DNA of 64,000 bases from an uncultured Bacteroidia bacterium (GTDB lineage Bacteria; Bacteroidota; Bacteroidia; Bacteroidales; ML635J-15). The notes beneath the pieces were generated by a model that did not search any database, was not told the origin of the DNA, and saw only the letters and a list, made by a program, of their open reading frames with translations. Both the position numbers and the translations under genes were made by a program. Within the stretch, counting starts at the first letter, position 1, and each line of letters starts with the position of its first letter. Below, piece by piece: positions 43,534 to 52,157 of this stretch. Where the stretch lies: contig CADAXK010000002.1 in the NCBI GenBank assembly GCA_902791865.1, positions 310,001 through 374,000 of the forward strand, in the 5' to 3' direction.

Positions 43534-44058
43534 TTAATCAACAAACCTTACCCCTTCTAAAACTTCGTGCAAGTCGGGATTTGTTGGGTCGGTCAGGTCG
43601 TCGGTAGCAACGCGGACTACATATTTCTTTTCTGTGTTGTAGATGTAGCAGCACATCTTGAAATAGTCGTTGTCGTCGGTGAAGACCTTCCAAGTGTAGT
43701 CGCCGATTACAATGTCGTCGTGACGGCTTTCGGCAGGATACTTGGCGATGGTTTCCTCAAGGCTTGGCGAATCCCAATGTTTCACTTCAAATTCGAGTTT
43801 TGAACCTTTTTTCCTAATTCCAGAATTAGAATAGGCAATATTGACTTCCCATTTTTCGGTAGGCAAAGTGATTTGATAATCGGAGTAGTGATAGTAAGTC
43901 TCTGGTTCGGGAGCGGATTCCTCATTATCTTGCTCTACATTAGCCTCGACATTCTTTGTTTCAGTTACCTCATTTGCAGGTTCGGAAGTCTTTCCGTTTG
44001 CATTGCAGCCCATTCCCGCTACGGAAATGAAGGCTAAGATTAATAAGATATTTCTCAT
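43534..44058 (-). CDS. Small lipoprotein
   Basis: 174 residues from MRNILLILAFISVAGMGC (lipobox). The start at 44058 is preferred because the 12 upstream codons consist of word-repeat DNA. The linker NANGKTSEPANEV resembles that of the FISUMP lipoproteins that follow, although the mature part (YHYSDYQITLPTEKWEVNI...VLEGVRFVD) has no FISUMP motif. No family recognised. Same-strand neighbour of three FISUMP genes. Confidence 0.65.
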   Translation of the reverse strand: MRNILLILAFISVAGMGCNANGKTSEPANEVTETKNVEANVEQDNEESAPEPETYYHYSDYQITLPTEKWEVNIAYSNSGIRKKGSKLEFEVKHWDSPSLEETIAKYPAESRHDDIVIGDYTWKVFTDDNDYFKMCCYIYNTEKKYVVRVATDDLTDPTNPDLHEVLEGVRFVD

Positions 44059-44177
44059 GTTCAAAAGTTTAACGTTCAAAAATTCAAAGTTCAAAAGTTT
44101 CTAATTTCTGTGGCGGTGCAGCGTCTGTAATATTGGCAGTGCCAGATTATAAATTAGAAATCCGGTTGCAAAGTTAA

Positions 44178-44864
44178 TTATTTCTTGCAAACCGGACGAA
44201 CAGGCAGTCCCATATAGCGACCTTCCTCGAGCATCCGTTTGCCAGTAAAATCGGTTTTCCACGCAAACGAAGGATTTTTTTCGCCAAGCGAACTTGTCCA
44301 GTAGTAACCATTCATGCCAACTTCCCTAGGTTCGGTGACACGATAGCCTGGCAGCGGCAAAAGTATTGTTTTTCCGTTCGGTCCCTTGACTTCGAATCCA
44401 TTCGACTTCTTCATCCAAGTACACTTGTCAATCAACTCCTTGAACTCGTCCTTGGTAGGCAAACACCAACCATCACCCCAGTTGGCGGTGGCTGCATCGT
44501 CAGACGGCTCAAGAACCGTCTTGTTGTCGGCAAAGGCATTGTCGCCATAACTCGGATCGTTGCAATACTTTGTAATATTATTATAGTCAAAATACTTGCA
44601 TGTACTCAACAAATATTCTTCCTTGGCTGCGGTTTCGCCCCATGAAAAATAATCGCCGTTTTCTTCGGGAGCATTGGCTCCGACATTGCAGGTAGCCCAA
44701 AGCGTTCCACTTGGCAAACCAAGGTCAACCCAGTCGTGACCGTTAATAGTGCCTTCAGTTGCACCATTGTTCTTATCTGCCGATGCGTTTCCGTTTCCGT
44801 TGCAATTTACCAACATTAGAGACACAGAAATGACGGTTAAAACAATTAAATAATATTTTTTCAT
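44178..44864 (-). CDS. FISUMP-domain lipoprotein A
   Basis: 228 residues; start MKKYYLIVLTVISVSLMLVNC, since the ten codons before it are not conserved. The signature DWVDLGLPSGTLWATCNVGANAPEENGDYFSWGE and the later ATANWGDGWCLPTKDEF...LIDKCTW identify a Fibrobacter-major-paralogous (FISUMP) domain, as in the C-terminus of the 22571 protein. The last motif is GLPVRPVCKK. Envelope-anchored; the role of the domain is unknown. Confidence 0.83.
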   Translation of the reverse strand: MKKYYLIVLTVISVSLMLVNCNGNGNASADKNNGATEGTINGHDWVDLGLPSGTLWATCNVGANAPEENGDYFSWGETAAKEEYLLSTCKYFDYNNITKYCNDPSYGDNAFADNKTVLEPSDDAATANWGDGWCLPTKDEFKELIDKCTWMKKSNGFEVKGPNGKTILLPLPGYRVTEPREVGMNGYYWTSSLGEKNPSFAWKTDFTGKRMLEEGRYMGLPVRPVCKK

Positions 44865-44909
44865 ACTTAAAACAATTTCTTTTTTAGGATTCATTGTTGT
44901 TTTTTTAGA

Positions 44910-44929
44910 AGACGCAATGCATTGCGTCT
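44910..44929. repeat. Palindrome, ATGCAT-core variant
   Basis: AGACGCAATGCATTGCGTCT is a perfect 20-base palindrome followed by CTACAT. Confidence 0.88.
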
Positions 44930-44943
44930 CTACATAATCAACA

Positions 44944-44975
44944 TAAAAAAACAGCAGCTAGCCTGTGCCAACTGC
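44944..44975 (-). terminator. Terminator of FISUMP lipoprotein B gene
   Basis: On the minus strand a 9-base stem (GCAGTTGGC/GCTAGCTGC with G-U pairs) is followed by seven T residues. It matches the 22512 terminator in both stem sequence and position. Confidence 0.65.
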
Positions 44976-44994
44976 CGTTTTATTTTGTTCCTCA

Positions 44995-45660
44995 CTACTT
45001 TGCACAAACTGGGCGAACTAATTTTCCGTGTCCGCGACTGTCACTGTTCAAACCTGTAAATTTTGTATGGAATACAAGTTCATATGCAGCATAGCAGTTT
45101 TCATAACACGAACTTGTCCAGTAATTACCCTTGCAGTGGCTAGTGCTCAAATCGTCATTTATAGGAAGGAAAATAGTTTTTCCGTTGGGACCCTTAACCT
45201 CAAAGCCCTTATTATCCTTAATTGTCCAAGTGCACTTGTCAACAAGTTCCTGCATTTCATCCTTGGTTGGCATACGCCAGTCGGTACCCCAGTTGGATGT
45301 TGCAACATCATCGTCCTTATCCAAGGTTGTAAGATTGTCGGTTTCATTATACTTGGTCCATTCGTCATCAACTTTGTACTTATTGTTAAAATCGAAATCC
45401 GATTCCTTCGCTGATGTTTCGCCCCAACCGTATTTATTACCGAACTCTTCGGGAGCATTAGCACCAACATTGCAGGTTGCCCAATTTACCGACAAACCAA
45501 GGTCAACATAAGCGAATCCCTGTAAGAATCCAACATCTTCTGCATTTTCTTCGGTTGCAGTTCCTTCAGTTCCGGCTTCGGCAGTCTTGCCATTGCCATT
45601 ACAACTTGCCAACATTCCTGCTACAGAAACAATGGCGAAAAATAATAATAATTTTTTCAT
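44995..45660 (-). CDS. FISUMP-domain lipoprotein B
   Basis: 221 residues; start MKKLLLFFAIVSVAGMLASC. The mature part starts NGNGKTAEAGTEG and has YVDLGLSVNWATCNVGANAPEEFGNKYGWGET, TSNWGTDWRMPTKDEMQELVDKCTW and a C-terminal GKLVRPVCAK. Signal and linker are almost identical to lipoprotein C, indicating a recent duplication. Envelope-anchored FISUMP protein. Confidence 0.83.
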   Translation of the reverse strand: MKKLLLFFAIVSVAGMLASCNGNGKTAEAGTEGTATEENAEDVGFLQGFAYVDLGLSVNWATCNVGANAPEEFGNKYGWGETSAKESDFDFNNKYKVDDEWTKYNETDNLTTLDKDDDVATSNWGTDWRMPTKDEMQELVDKCTWTIKDNKGFEVKGPNGKTIFLPINDDLSTSHCKGNYWTSSCYENCYAAYELVFHTKFTGLNSDSRGHGKLVRPVCAK

Positions 45661-45809
45661 ATACAACAATTTAAAAGTTTAACGTTCAATGTTCAAAAGT
45701 TCAATGTTCAAAAAGTTCAATGTTTAAAGTTGGGCTTGAAGGCTTTGATGTCCGACAGTCTTAACGATAGACAAACTGGTCTTATGTTAGCCTGTTAGCC
45801 TTTAGCCTC
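45661..45809. repeat. GTTCAAA and GGCTTGAAGG word repeats
   Basis: Tandem words GTTCAATGTTCAAAAGTTC run from 45681 to about 45728, then GGCTTGAAGGCTTTGATG and GTTAGCCTGTTAGCCTTTAG to 45808, up to the lipoprotein stop. The same two word families are reused at 44065-44100 and 46500-46637. Confidence 0.65.
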
Positions 45810-46493
45810 TTATTTTGCGCAAACTGGACGAATTTGGTGTCCGTAGTAACGTCCGTCACAGCTAACTTGTTTTCTTTGGTCTGCGAAAGATAAATAATAA
45901 GCTTTCATAGAGCCATCTGCAGTGCTTGACCAATAAAGGCCATCTATCTTTTCATTGCACACACTGCCATTCCAGAAGGCACCGGTAAGCGGCAAGAATA
46001 TGGTTTGTCCATTTGCACCCTTTACCTCGTAGCCGTTGTCCTTCCATGTCCAAGTACATTTATCTATAAGTTCCTGGAACTCTGCCTTTGTAGGCATACG
46101 CCATACATTGCCCCAGCTATTCGAAGCAGCATCGTCGGCAACCTCCAATTTTTCCAGATTGTCGTCGCTTGTGTACTTGGTATATTTTGGACCAAACTCA
46201 CCTTCGCCACCATAAAACTTGTGTGATTCAGCAGTATAGTTGTCCTTTTTTGAGGTTTCGCCCCAAGCATAATAGTCACCTAATTCTTCTGGAGCATTAG
46301 CACCGACATTGCAGGTTGCCCAATTTACCGACAGGCCAAGGTCAACATAGCAATAACCTTGCAACATGCCAACAGCTTCAGCTTCTGCTGCGTTTTCTTC
46401 ACTTCCAGCTTCGGCAGTCTTGCCATTGCCATTACAACTTGCCAACATTCCTGCTACAGAAACAATGGCGAAAAATAACAATAATTTCTTCAT
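45810..46493 (-). CDS. FISUMP-domain lipoprotein C
   Basis: 227 residues; signal identical to lipoprotein B (MKKLLLFFAIVSVAGMLASC), followed by NGNGKTAEAGSEE. FISUMP motifs: YVDLGLSVNWATCNVGANAPEELGDYYAWGET, SNSWGNVWRMPTKAEFQELIDKCTW and the end GHQIRPVCAK. The order of the set is C, B, A along transcription, separated by repeats, and each gene probably has its own promoter. Confidence 0.83.
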   Translation of the reverse strand: MKKLLLFFAIVSVAGMLASCNGNGKTAEAGSEENAAEAEAVGMLQGYCYVDLGLSVNWATCNVGANAPEELGDYYAWGETSKKDNYTAESHKFYGGEGEFGPKYTKYTSDDNLEKLEVADDAASNSWGNVWRMPTKAEFQELIDKCTWTWKDNGYEVKGANGQTIFLPLTGAFWNGSVCNEKIDGLYWSSTADGSMKAYYLSFADQRKQVSCDGRYYGHQIRPVCAK

Positions 46494-46499
46494 ATTCAA

Positions 46500-46637
46500 A
46501 TGTTTAAAAGTTTAACGTTCAAGGTTCAAAAATTCAAAGTTCAATGTTTTGGGCGAAAAGGCCAGAAGGCTCAAAGGCTTGAAGTCATTTTGGGGCTTTT
46601 TGCCTGTTTGCCTTCAAGCCTGTCAGCCTTTCAGCCC
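46500..46637. repeat. GTTCAAA and GGCTTGAAGG word repeats
   Basis: TTTAAAAGTTTAACGTTCAA and relatives occur at 46502-46550, then GGCCAGAAGGCTCAAAGGC with an inverted partner (GCCTGTCAGCCTTTCAGCCC), which could form a hairpin after the 46639 gene. Confidence 0.65.
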
Positions 46638-46638
46638 T

Positions 46639-47634
46639 TTATTTGCGTACCCAGTCGGAAACTTCGTTAAATTCGCCATCGTGTACCTGCCACTTTGATA
46701 TTACATCGCCGTATCTACTATTTTCGCGTGCAACACTGAATGTAACAACATTGCGTCCGTCGGCGAGTTCGTAAACAACCCAATAATCACATACATAGAA
46801 CCAATGTTTATATCCCTGTCTATCTGTTTCTGTTCTTTCTGCCCACTGATTGCTCATCAGTCCAACTGCAGCAACCTTGCAGTTCTTGAACTCGGGATAT
46901 GTTTCCTTGAAACCAGCTCCTGGAAGCGACGATTCGTACTTCATAATTTTGTTGATAGATTCCTGGTCCATCCATTTAACCTTGTCATCCAACTGCTCAA
47001 CAGTATATTTTAATTCAGGATCGAACTTCAATATATTAATTGAGTATGTTCTCTTGTCAAGCAAAAGCCCATAATATACATACGCAGTAAGCAAACGGCT
47101 CGGGTTACCTGTATACGGCCCCATAATAGCTAACGAAACAAAATGGTCTGCTGTAAGATTACCTATTTGCTTGCCATCTTTATTTACGGTATACTTTGTA
47201 GTATTTCCATAAGTTTTTACCTCAAACTTCATCGTTCCAATATGTATTGATTCGATAGTCCCATCTTCACTCATAGAACCTTTGTACTCGCCACGGTTAT
47301 TTGTAAACTTGCCAGTGCTTGGGTCGTACTTAATTACATCGCCTTTCTTGTTGCCCGCAATATCGCAGAGCATTGTAATCTCGAGTGTTTCGGGATTCCA
47401 TGTACAAGCTTGCAATTCGCCGTCTCTACCTACAGAAAAAGTTGCTGGACCATTCTTTGCATCTTTTGCATCGCCTGTTGGCGTTTCCATTGCTTTTTCC
47501 TGTTTTGACTGCTGTGATTTATTTTTTATTGCCTTTGCGATTCCGCCCAAAAGTTGAGCCTCGACATTGAAACTTACACCAAACATAATGGCTACCATTG
47601 CCATTACCTTAAATAAGGTACTCATTCTTACCAT
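46639..47634 (-). CDS. Exported protein with twin leader, copy 1
   Basis: 331 residues. The leader MVRMSTLFKVMAMVAIMFG...VEAQ is a signal peptide. The mature part begins LLGGIAKAIKNKSQQ, then a domain rich in charged and aromatic residues (WVVYELADGRNVVTFSVARENS) that I do not recognise. The leader and first mature residues are shared with the upstream gene at 47703. ATG at 47625 is an alternative start. Probably periplasmic. Confidence 0.6.
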   Translation of the reverse strand: MVRMSTLFKVMAMVAIMFGVSFNVEAQLLGGIAKAIKNKSQQSKQEKAMETPTGDAKDAKNGPATFSVGRDGELQACTWNPETLEITMLCDIAGNKKGDVIKYDPSTGKFTNNRGEYKGSMSEDGTIESIHIGTMKFEVKTYGNTTKYTVNKDGKQIGNLTADHFVSLAIMGPYTGNPSRLLTAYVYYGLLLDKRTYSINILKFDPELKYTVEQLDDKVKWMDQESINKIMKYESSLPGAGFKETYPEFKNCKVAAVGLMSNQWAERTETDRQGYKHWFYVCDYWVVYELADGRNVVTFSVARENSRYGDVISKWQVHDGEFNEVSDWVRK

Positions 47635-47702
47635 AATTATATTATTTTAAAATTATCTAATTTGTTACTTATTTCAATTATATCTTATTGTTGTTTAATA
47701 AT

Positions 47703-49088
47703 TTATTCTTTTACAGCAAACCACTTATTCTTAGTATAAAGATAATGTTTTCCTATTGAAGGATGTGCTTCTTGTATCCTCGATGAACCAAACTGACCTC
47801 CGCCCATATAATCTTGCTTTACTATAAAATCTTTTTTCAACTTTATGTTTAGGTCTGGGTGCTCGCTGTCTTTTATAATAACAATAGCGATTTTTTCACG
47901 GTAATTTGGAATGCCTACGGAATTTTTATTTATATCCCAATCAGCAGTAGCATCAGAAGCACAGATTACGTCAACAACTTGCATTGAAGGAAATTCTGTC
48001 TTAAAGTAATTTTTAAACTTGGTCTCGCTTGCAACATCGCGCGATGATGGTTTTTGGACTGTAACTTTGGCATTGTTCTTACAATATATAGCACGGTCTC
48101 TGTCAAGCTGTTCGATGGTACGGAATTTTATTTCGAGGGTTGCAATCGAATCGGCAGGCATCTGGTCATACACCGTTTTAATTTCGTCAATATAAATATT
48201 TTCATTGGTGGGATAAAAACGGCCATTCTGAACAATGTACACATCAATCTGATACAATATATCGCGCAACAGGCACATTTTTGCAGAAACGGTTTTGTAC
48301 TTGGCAATTTTGTCGAGTTGCTCACGAATATATGGAGTAACATCAGGAATAGAACTCTTATTAATTTTATAAGCTTGTGTTACAAAATACTTGCACAAAC
48401 TATTAAAGTCATAACATTTTCCGTTACGCTTTTCATTAAGGAACTCAACTACGACATCATGGTCACTCCACGACTCACCCCACGGAGACAGTCCGCTGTC
48501 GGCAGCACCAGCCATAACACTTTGAAAGTCGTTCATTGACTTTCCTTCCAATGATTCCCACGGTGCTTTCCATGGTGTGACGGTCGCCAATTCGTCCAAC
48601 GATTTTTCAAGTTTGTCCAAATCAATACCGTCTTCAACCATTACATAATCAGTAACCATCCGAACTTGTTCCTTCGGACCGAGGACAATATCCAAGTTTC
48701 TATTTTTAAACTCAAACTGATAGAAGATAAATGCACGGCAAATGTCCACAGGTGAGGAATTTTTAGTAACACTTGCGGCAATTTGAGAGTTATATTCATA
48801 AGGTGTTTTGTATTTCGACATTTTTTCCATAGCTGTGGAATTTATAAGTTCCATATCTGTTTTTGGTTTGGAAGTCGATTGTGAGGTTTTAGGCTCTGTG
48901 GAATTCTGTTGCTGACTTTTTCCATTCTGCGTTTTGTCGGTCTGCGACTGATTGTGCTGAATCTGCTGAACAGCCTTGTTCTTTGCCTTGTTTAGCACTC
49001 CTCCCAACTGAGCATCAGCAGTGTAACTAAATCCTAACAAAATGGCCATTATTGCCATTACCTTAAATAAAGAACTCATTCTTACCAT
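47703..49088 (-). CDS. Exported protein with twin leader, copy 2
   Basis: 461 residues. The leader MVRMSSLFKVMAIMAILLG...ADAQ and the start of the mature part (LGGVLNKAKNKAVQQ) match copy 1, whereas the remainder differs: a Gln/Ser/Thr-rich linker, then a helical domain (ICRAFIFYQFEFKNRNLDI...LCKYFVTQAYKIN) and a C-terminal region ending KHYLYTKNKWFAVKE. No family recognised. It lies upstream of copy 1 on the same strand with a 68-base gap. Confidence 0.6.
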   Translation of the reverse strand: MVRMSSLFKVMAIMAILLGFSYTADAQLGGVLNKAKNKAVQQIQHNQSQTDKTQNGKSQQQNSTEPKTSQSTSKPKTDMELINSTAMEKMSKYKTPYEYNSQIAASVTKNSSPVDICRAFIFYQFEFKNRNLDIVLGPKEQVRMVTDYVMVEDGIDLDKLEKSLDELATVTPWKAPWESLEGKSMNDFQSVMAGAADSGLSPWGESWSDHDVVVEFLNEKRNGKCYDFNSLCKYFVTQAYKINKSSIPDVTPYIREQLDKIAKYKTVSAKMCLLRDILYQIDVYIVQNGRFYPTNENIYIDEIKTVYDQMPADSIATLEIKFRTIEQLDRDRAIYCKNNAKVTVQKPSSRDVASETKFKNYFKTEFPSMQVVDVICASDATADWDINKNSVGIPNYREKIAIVIIKDSEHPDLNIKLKKDFIVKQDYMGGGQFGSSRIQEAHPSIGKHYLYTKNKWFAVKE

Positions 49089-49400
49089 AATATTTTCAAA
49101 TTAAAAGTTACTAAAATTAAAAACATTGTCACTCCTACGAGTAACCGGAAGGCAAAGTTAGGACTACAAGGGAGTTGCGCGTTTGGCAATTTATGACAAA
49201 GATTGTGCAGATGGTTACAAAATGCAGGAGGCGAAGGCAAAAAACAGGAAGTGTTGCCCCCATCATTAAGGTCGTTAACGGCCTTAATGGCCTTAACGCA
49301 GGGGGGCACACCTTTTCTTTTTTTGCCTTTTAGCCCAGTTTTAGGCTAACCCCCGTTTGAAGATTTGTAGGACTTTTAACTTTTAACTCTTAACTATCAA
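49089..49400. repeat. Intergenic region with GGCCTTAA repeats
   Basis: No gene is seen. Overlapping GTTAAGG/GGCCTTAA words occur at 49265-49298, then GGGGGG and short TTAACTTTTAACTC words to the AraC-type gene. The region is not obviously structured beyond that. Confidence 0.5.
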
Positions 49401-51074
49401 CTACTTTCCCCTATATTCCGTTGGAGATTTGCCGAAGAACTTCTTAAATGCGCGGGTAAAACTCGACTGGTCGTCGTAGCCACAACGAAGCGCAACATCC
49501 AAAACGGTAAGCGACGAATCGGTATCGAGCAGGTTACGGGCTTTCTGCATACGGATGCTGGTAATATATGCCTGAGGCGTGGTGTTTGCCACTGCTGCCA
49601 GACGACGGCGGAACTGCGATGTGCTCATGGCAAGTTTCGACGCCAGTTCGTCAACATTTACGCACGAAGCGTCTATCTGGTCGTTGATGATGGTCATTGC
49701 CTTCGACAGGAACTGCTTGTCGCTCTCCGAAATATCTTCGGCATCTGGATTCTCGACCCTGATGATGTTTGCAAACTTTTCGTAAAGTTGCTCGTAATTG
49801 TTTTTCAACTCGTTGAAATCTAGCGAAATCTGCTTCAAGCGATTTTGCTGCAACCTTGAACGACGGCGCACACGCACATAAAAGCACACAATTACACCCA
49901 ACAGCAAGATAGCCACAGCAATTCCTACCGCCAGTATTATATTTCTATTCTTTACTTTTTGGTTTTCGTCCGACAAATGTTCGTTGTCGTACTCAGCGGT
50001 GTAACGTGCAAGGCTCTCAGTAGCACCTTCGTAATACAGTTTGTTCTTGATGTCGTTGTACTTGTCGAGTTCGATTTTTGCGCTGTCGGGATTTATGTCC
50101 CACAATGCCTCGTAAAGACCTTTCCGCGCCTGCAGTTCGTTGAGAGGATTGTTCATCTTGTTGCACCAGTCGGCAGCCTCACGGAAATTATCCACTGCTT
50201 GCCTTTTCTTACCGAGAGCCAACAGCGCAGCACCGTTCTGGTTCAACGAGATAGCCAGCGACTGCACATTGCCGGTTTTGCGGAAATAAGGTATTATGAT
50301 GTCGAAAATCTCAACGGCTTCTTTGCTGCTACCCATCTCCGTCAAAATCGTTGCCTTCTGTGCAAGATGGATGTTGGTGTGCATTTCCCTATTCTGCTGA
50401 CGGTCAAGCGCTATAGCACGGTCAACATATTTGATAGCCTCGTCGAAATGCCCGAGCGAAAACTCGGTTTCCGACAAAGTTCCGCATGTGCGCGCTATTC
50501 TGGCAGGGTCGCCGGTCTTTTCGGCATACACCAGAGCTTCCTCCAAGTAAACAAGCCCTTGCTTCGACTGCTTGGCAGCAACATAGATAGAACCAATGAT
50601 GTTCAGGGAAGCACTTATGCGGTCGTTGTCGCCCGATTCTCGGTCAATCTGATTGCAAAGTTTGGCGTAACTGATAGCATCGTCGTACTTCGACTGACGC
50701 ATATAGCAGATAGCAATCACGCTCAGGCATTCGCGCTCGTTCTCCTTGTCGCCACAGGCTTGCAGAAGCGGCAAAGCAACCAAGCTGTAATCGGCACTCT
50801 TGTCGTAACGCCCTGTTGCCAGGTACCATTCGCCAGTCCAAAAACAGACAGTCTTGCGCAACGTGTCGGCAGGAACACTACTATTGAAAACAATGCCACT
50901 ATCGGCAACCTGCTTTTCTGCAAAACAGTTCATCAACCTGTTGCCAACCGTCGCAGTAGGATTTTTGTCAAACTCCACCAGCAAGGAATCAATCTCGTCA
51001 GCCTTAACAAAATGAATATCAAGCACAATGCACAATAAAGTCGCTGCTAACAATTTTGCAAATTTCATTTCCAT
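49401..51074 (-). CDS. TPR-transmembrane-AraC family regulator
   Basis: 557 residues from the ATG at 51074 (51068 is an alternative); a longer frame to 51401 has no plausible leader. Signal peptide (KFAKLLAATLLCIVLDIHFVKA), then TPR repeats (SVIAICYMRQSKYDDAISYAKLC, ALVYAEKTGDPARIARTCGTL and others) in the periplasm, one transmembrane helix (IILAVGIAVAILLLGVIVCFYVRV), a coiled-coil linker, and a C-terminal AraC-type helix-turn-helix (VADELASKLAM-like to RCGYDDQSSFTRAFKKFFGKSPTEYRGK). A membrane-spanning sensor that binds DNA directly. Targets unknown; it faces away from tdk. Confidence 0.88.
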   Translation of the reverse strand: MEMKFAKLLAATLLCIVLDIHFVKADEIDSLLVEFDKNPTATVGNRLMNCFAEKQVADSGIVFNSSVPADTLRKTVCFWTGEWYLATGRYDKSADYSLVALPLLQACGDKENERECLSVIAICYMRQSKYDDAISYAKLCNQIDRESGDNDRISASLNIIGSIYVAAKQSKQGLVYLEEALVYAEKTGDPARIARTCGTLSETEFSLGHFDEAIKYVDRAIALDRQQNREMHTNIHLAQKATILTEMGSSKEAVEIFDIIIPYFRKTGNVQSLAISLNQNGAALLALGKKRQAVDNFREAADWCNKMNNPLNELQARKGLYEALWDINPDSAKIELDKYNDIKNKLYYEGATESLARYTAEYDNEHLSDENQKVKNRNIILAVGIAVAILLLGVIVCFYVRVRRRSRLQQNRLKQISLDFNELKNNYEQLYEKFANIIRVENPDAEDISESDKQFLSKAMTIINDQIDASCVNVDELASKLAMSTSQFRRRLAAVANTTPQAYITSIRMQKARNLLDTDSSLTVLDVALRCGYDDQSSFTRAFKKFFGKSPTEYRGK

Positions 51075-51560
51075 CCTTCCAATCTCTTTTAAACACTTAA
51101 AGTTTAAGTTATCTGTCAATAGACTAATCAACAAAGATACTCCGCAAGCCGAACATTCATTTGACATTTTCTTACAAAACTTGTGCAGAATATTACAAAT
51201 TGAACAGCAAAACAATGCAATATCGTATTTGTTAATCTTCTGTAACGCACTATTATTCAACAAATTTCTCATTTTCATATCAACCTTTACACTGAAAAAT
51301 CCAAACAAGCCAAAATCATAATAAGTTTCACATGACGCATTATGTTTTTCAGTAAAATTTCTTTGCAAAAATAGGGAAAAAAAATGGAAAGGAAAAATCA
51401 CATCAACAATCTGTAGCGGCGCAATGCATTGCGCCGCTACAATTGAAATATCGAATTATTAGATTTTTTATTGTTAATATTTTTGTTATTTTCCTATTCA
51501 ATTCATTTGCTATTCCTACACCAATTATTCTTATTTTTGGAAAATTTTATTGGCAAAAAT
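51075..51560. other. Divergent intergenic region with palindrome and thymidine kinase promoter
   Basis: No gene is seen in this AT-rich gap. It holds the perfect palindrome at 51412-51441 and the promoter of tdk. 5' sequences of the TPR regulator are in the left part. Confidence 0.5.
51412..51441. repeat. Perfect 30-base palindrome, ATGCAT-core variant
   Basis: The half TGTAGCGGCGCAATG (51412-51426) is followed by its exact reverse complement (51427-51441). This is the fullest, undamaged copy of the palindrome family. Confidence 0.92.
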
Positions 51561-51561
51561 A
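51506..51561 (+). promoter_or_regulatory. Thymidine kinase promoter with inverted TATTTTTG
   Basis: TTTG (51506-51509), 22 bases, TATTTTTG (51532-51539). The reverse word CAAAAATA lies at 51554-51561, ending on the A of the start codon, so a palindrome spans the 5' leader. Confidence 0.5.
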
Positions 51562-52157
51562 TGTTTCTTGAAAGGACGAGAAAAGGAGAACACAAGACTG
51601 GCTGGATAGAAGTCATTGCTGGCTCGATGTTTTCGGGCAAGACAGAGGAACTTATCCGCCGGTTGCGCCGCGCAGAATTTGCAAAACTGAAGGTCGAAAT
51701 CTTCAAGCCGAGCATCGATGTGCGCTATTCGGAAGAAGATGTTGTTTCGCACAACGCAAACGCCATACGCTCCACCCCCGTCTCCTCGTCCTCCAACATT
51801 CTGCTTCTAGCCACCGATGTCGATGTGGTCGGCATCGACGAGGCTCAGTTCTTCGACAACGGCATTGTCGATGTGTGTACCACCTTGGCAAACAACGGAA
51901 TACGTGTAATCGTCGCAGGACTCGACATGGACTTCCTTGGTCGTCCTTTCGGACCGATGCCCGCCCTGTTTGCCATTGCTGAGGAAGTCACCAAGGTTCA
52001 CGCCATCTGCACGCACTGCGGCGAACTTGCACAATACAGCTACCGCAAGTCGCAAAACAAGGGCGTCGTGCTGCTCGGAGAAAAGGACATCTACGAGCCA
52101 CTGTGCCGCAAGTGCTACAACGAAGCTATCGAAAACGACAAAAACAATCAGGAATAA
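51561..52157 (+). CDS. tdk: Thymidine kinase
   Basis: 198 residues from ATG at 51561 (the frame is open from 51471, but that part lacks homology). P-loop [11 protein letters not shown], the Asp-containing VGIDEAQFF segment, and the zinc-binding Cys motifs CTHCGEL and CRKC are all present, as in type II thymidine kinases. It phosphorylates thymidine to dTMP with ATP in the salvage route. The stop overlaps the next start (TAATG), so murF-alr is coupled. High confidence. Confidence 0.95.
   Translation: MFLERTRKGEHKTGWIEVIAGSMFSGKTEELIRRLRRAEFAKLKVEIFKPSIDVRYSEEDVVSHNANAIRSTPVSSSSNILLLATDVDVVGIDEAQFFDNGIVDVCTTLANNGIRVIVAGLDMDFLGRPFGPMPALFAIAEEVTKVHAICTHCGELAQYSYRKSQNKGVVLLGEKDIYEPLCRKCYNEAIENDKNNQE

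Noticed and set aside
49959..51038. A 359-codon frame on the plus strand
   Set aside because: It is antisense to the TPR-AraC regulator and has no recognisable domain.
51471..51560. N-terminal extension of thymidine kinase
   Set aside because: It would add 30 hydrophobic residues that cover the promoter and -7 box; the family begins at 51561.
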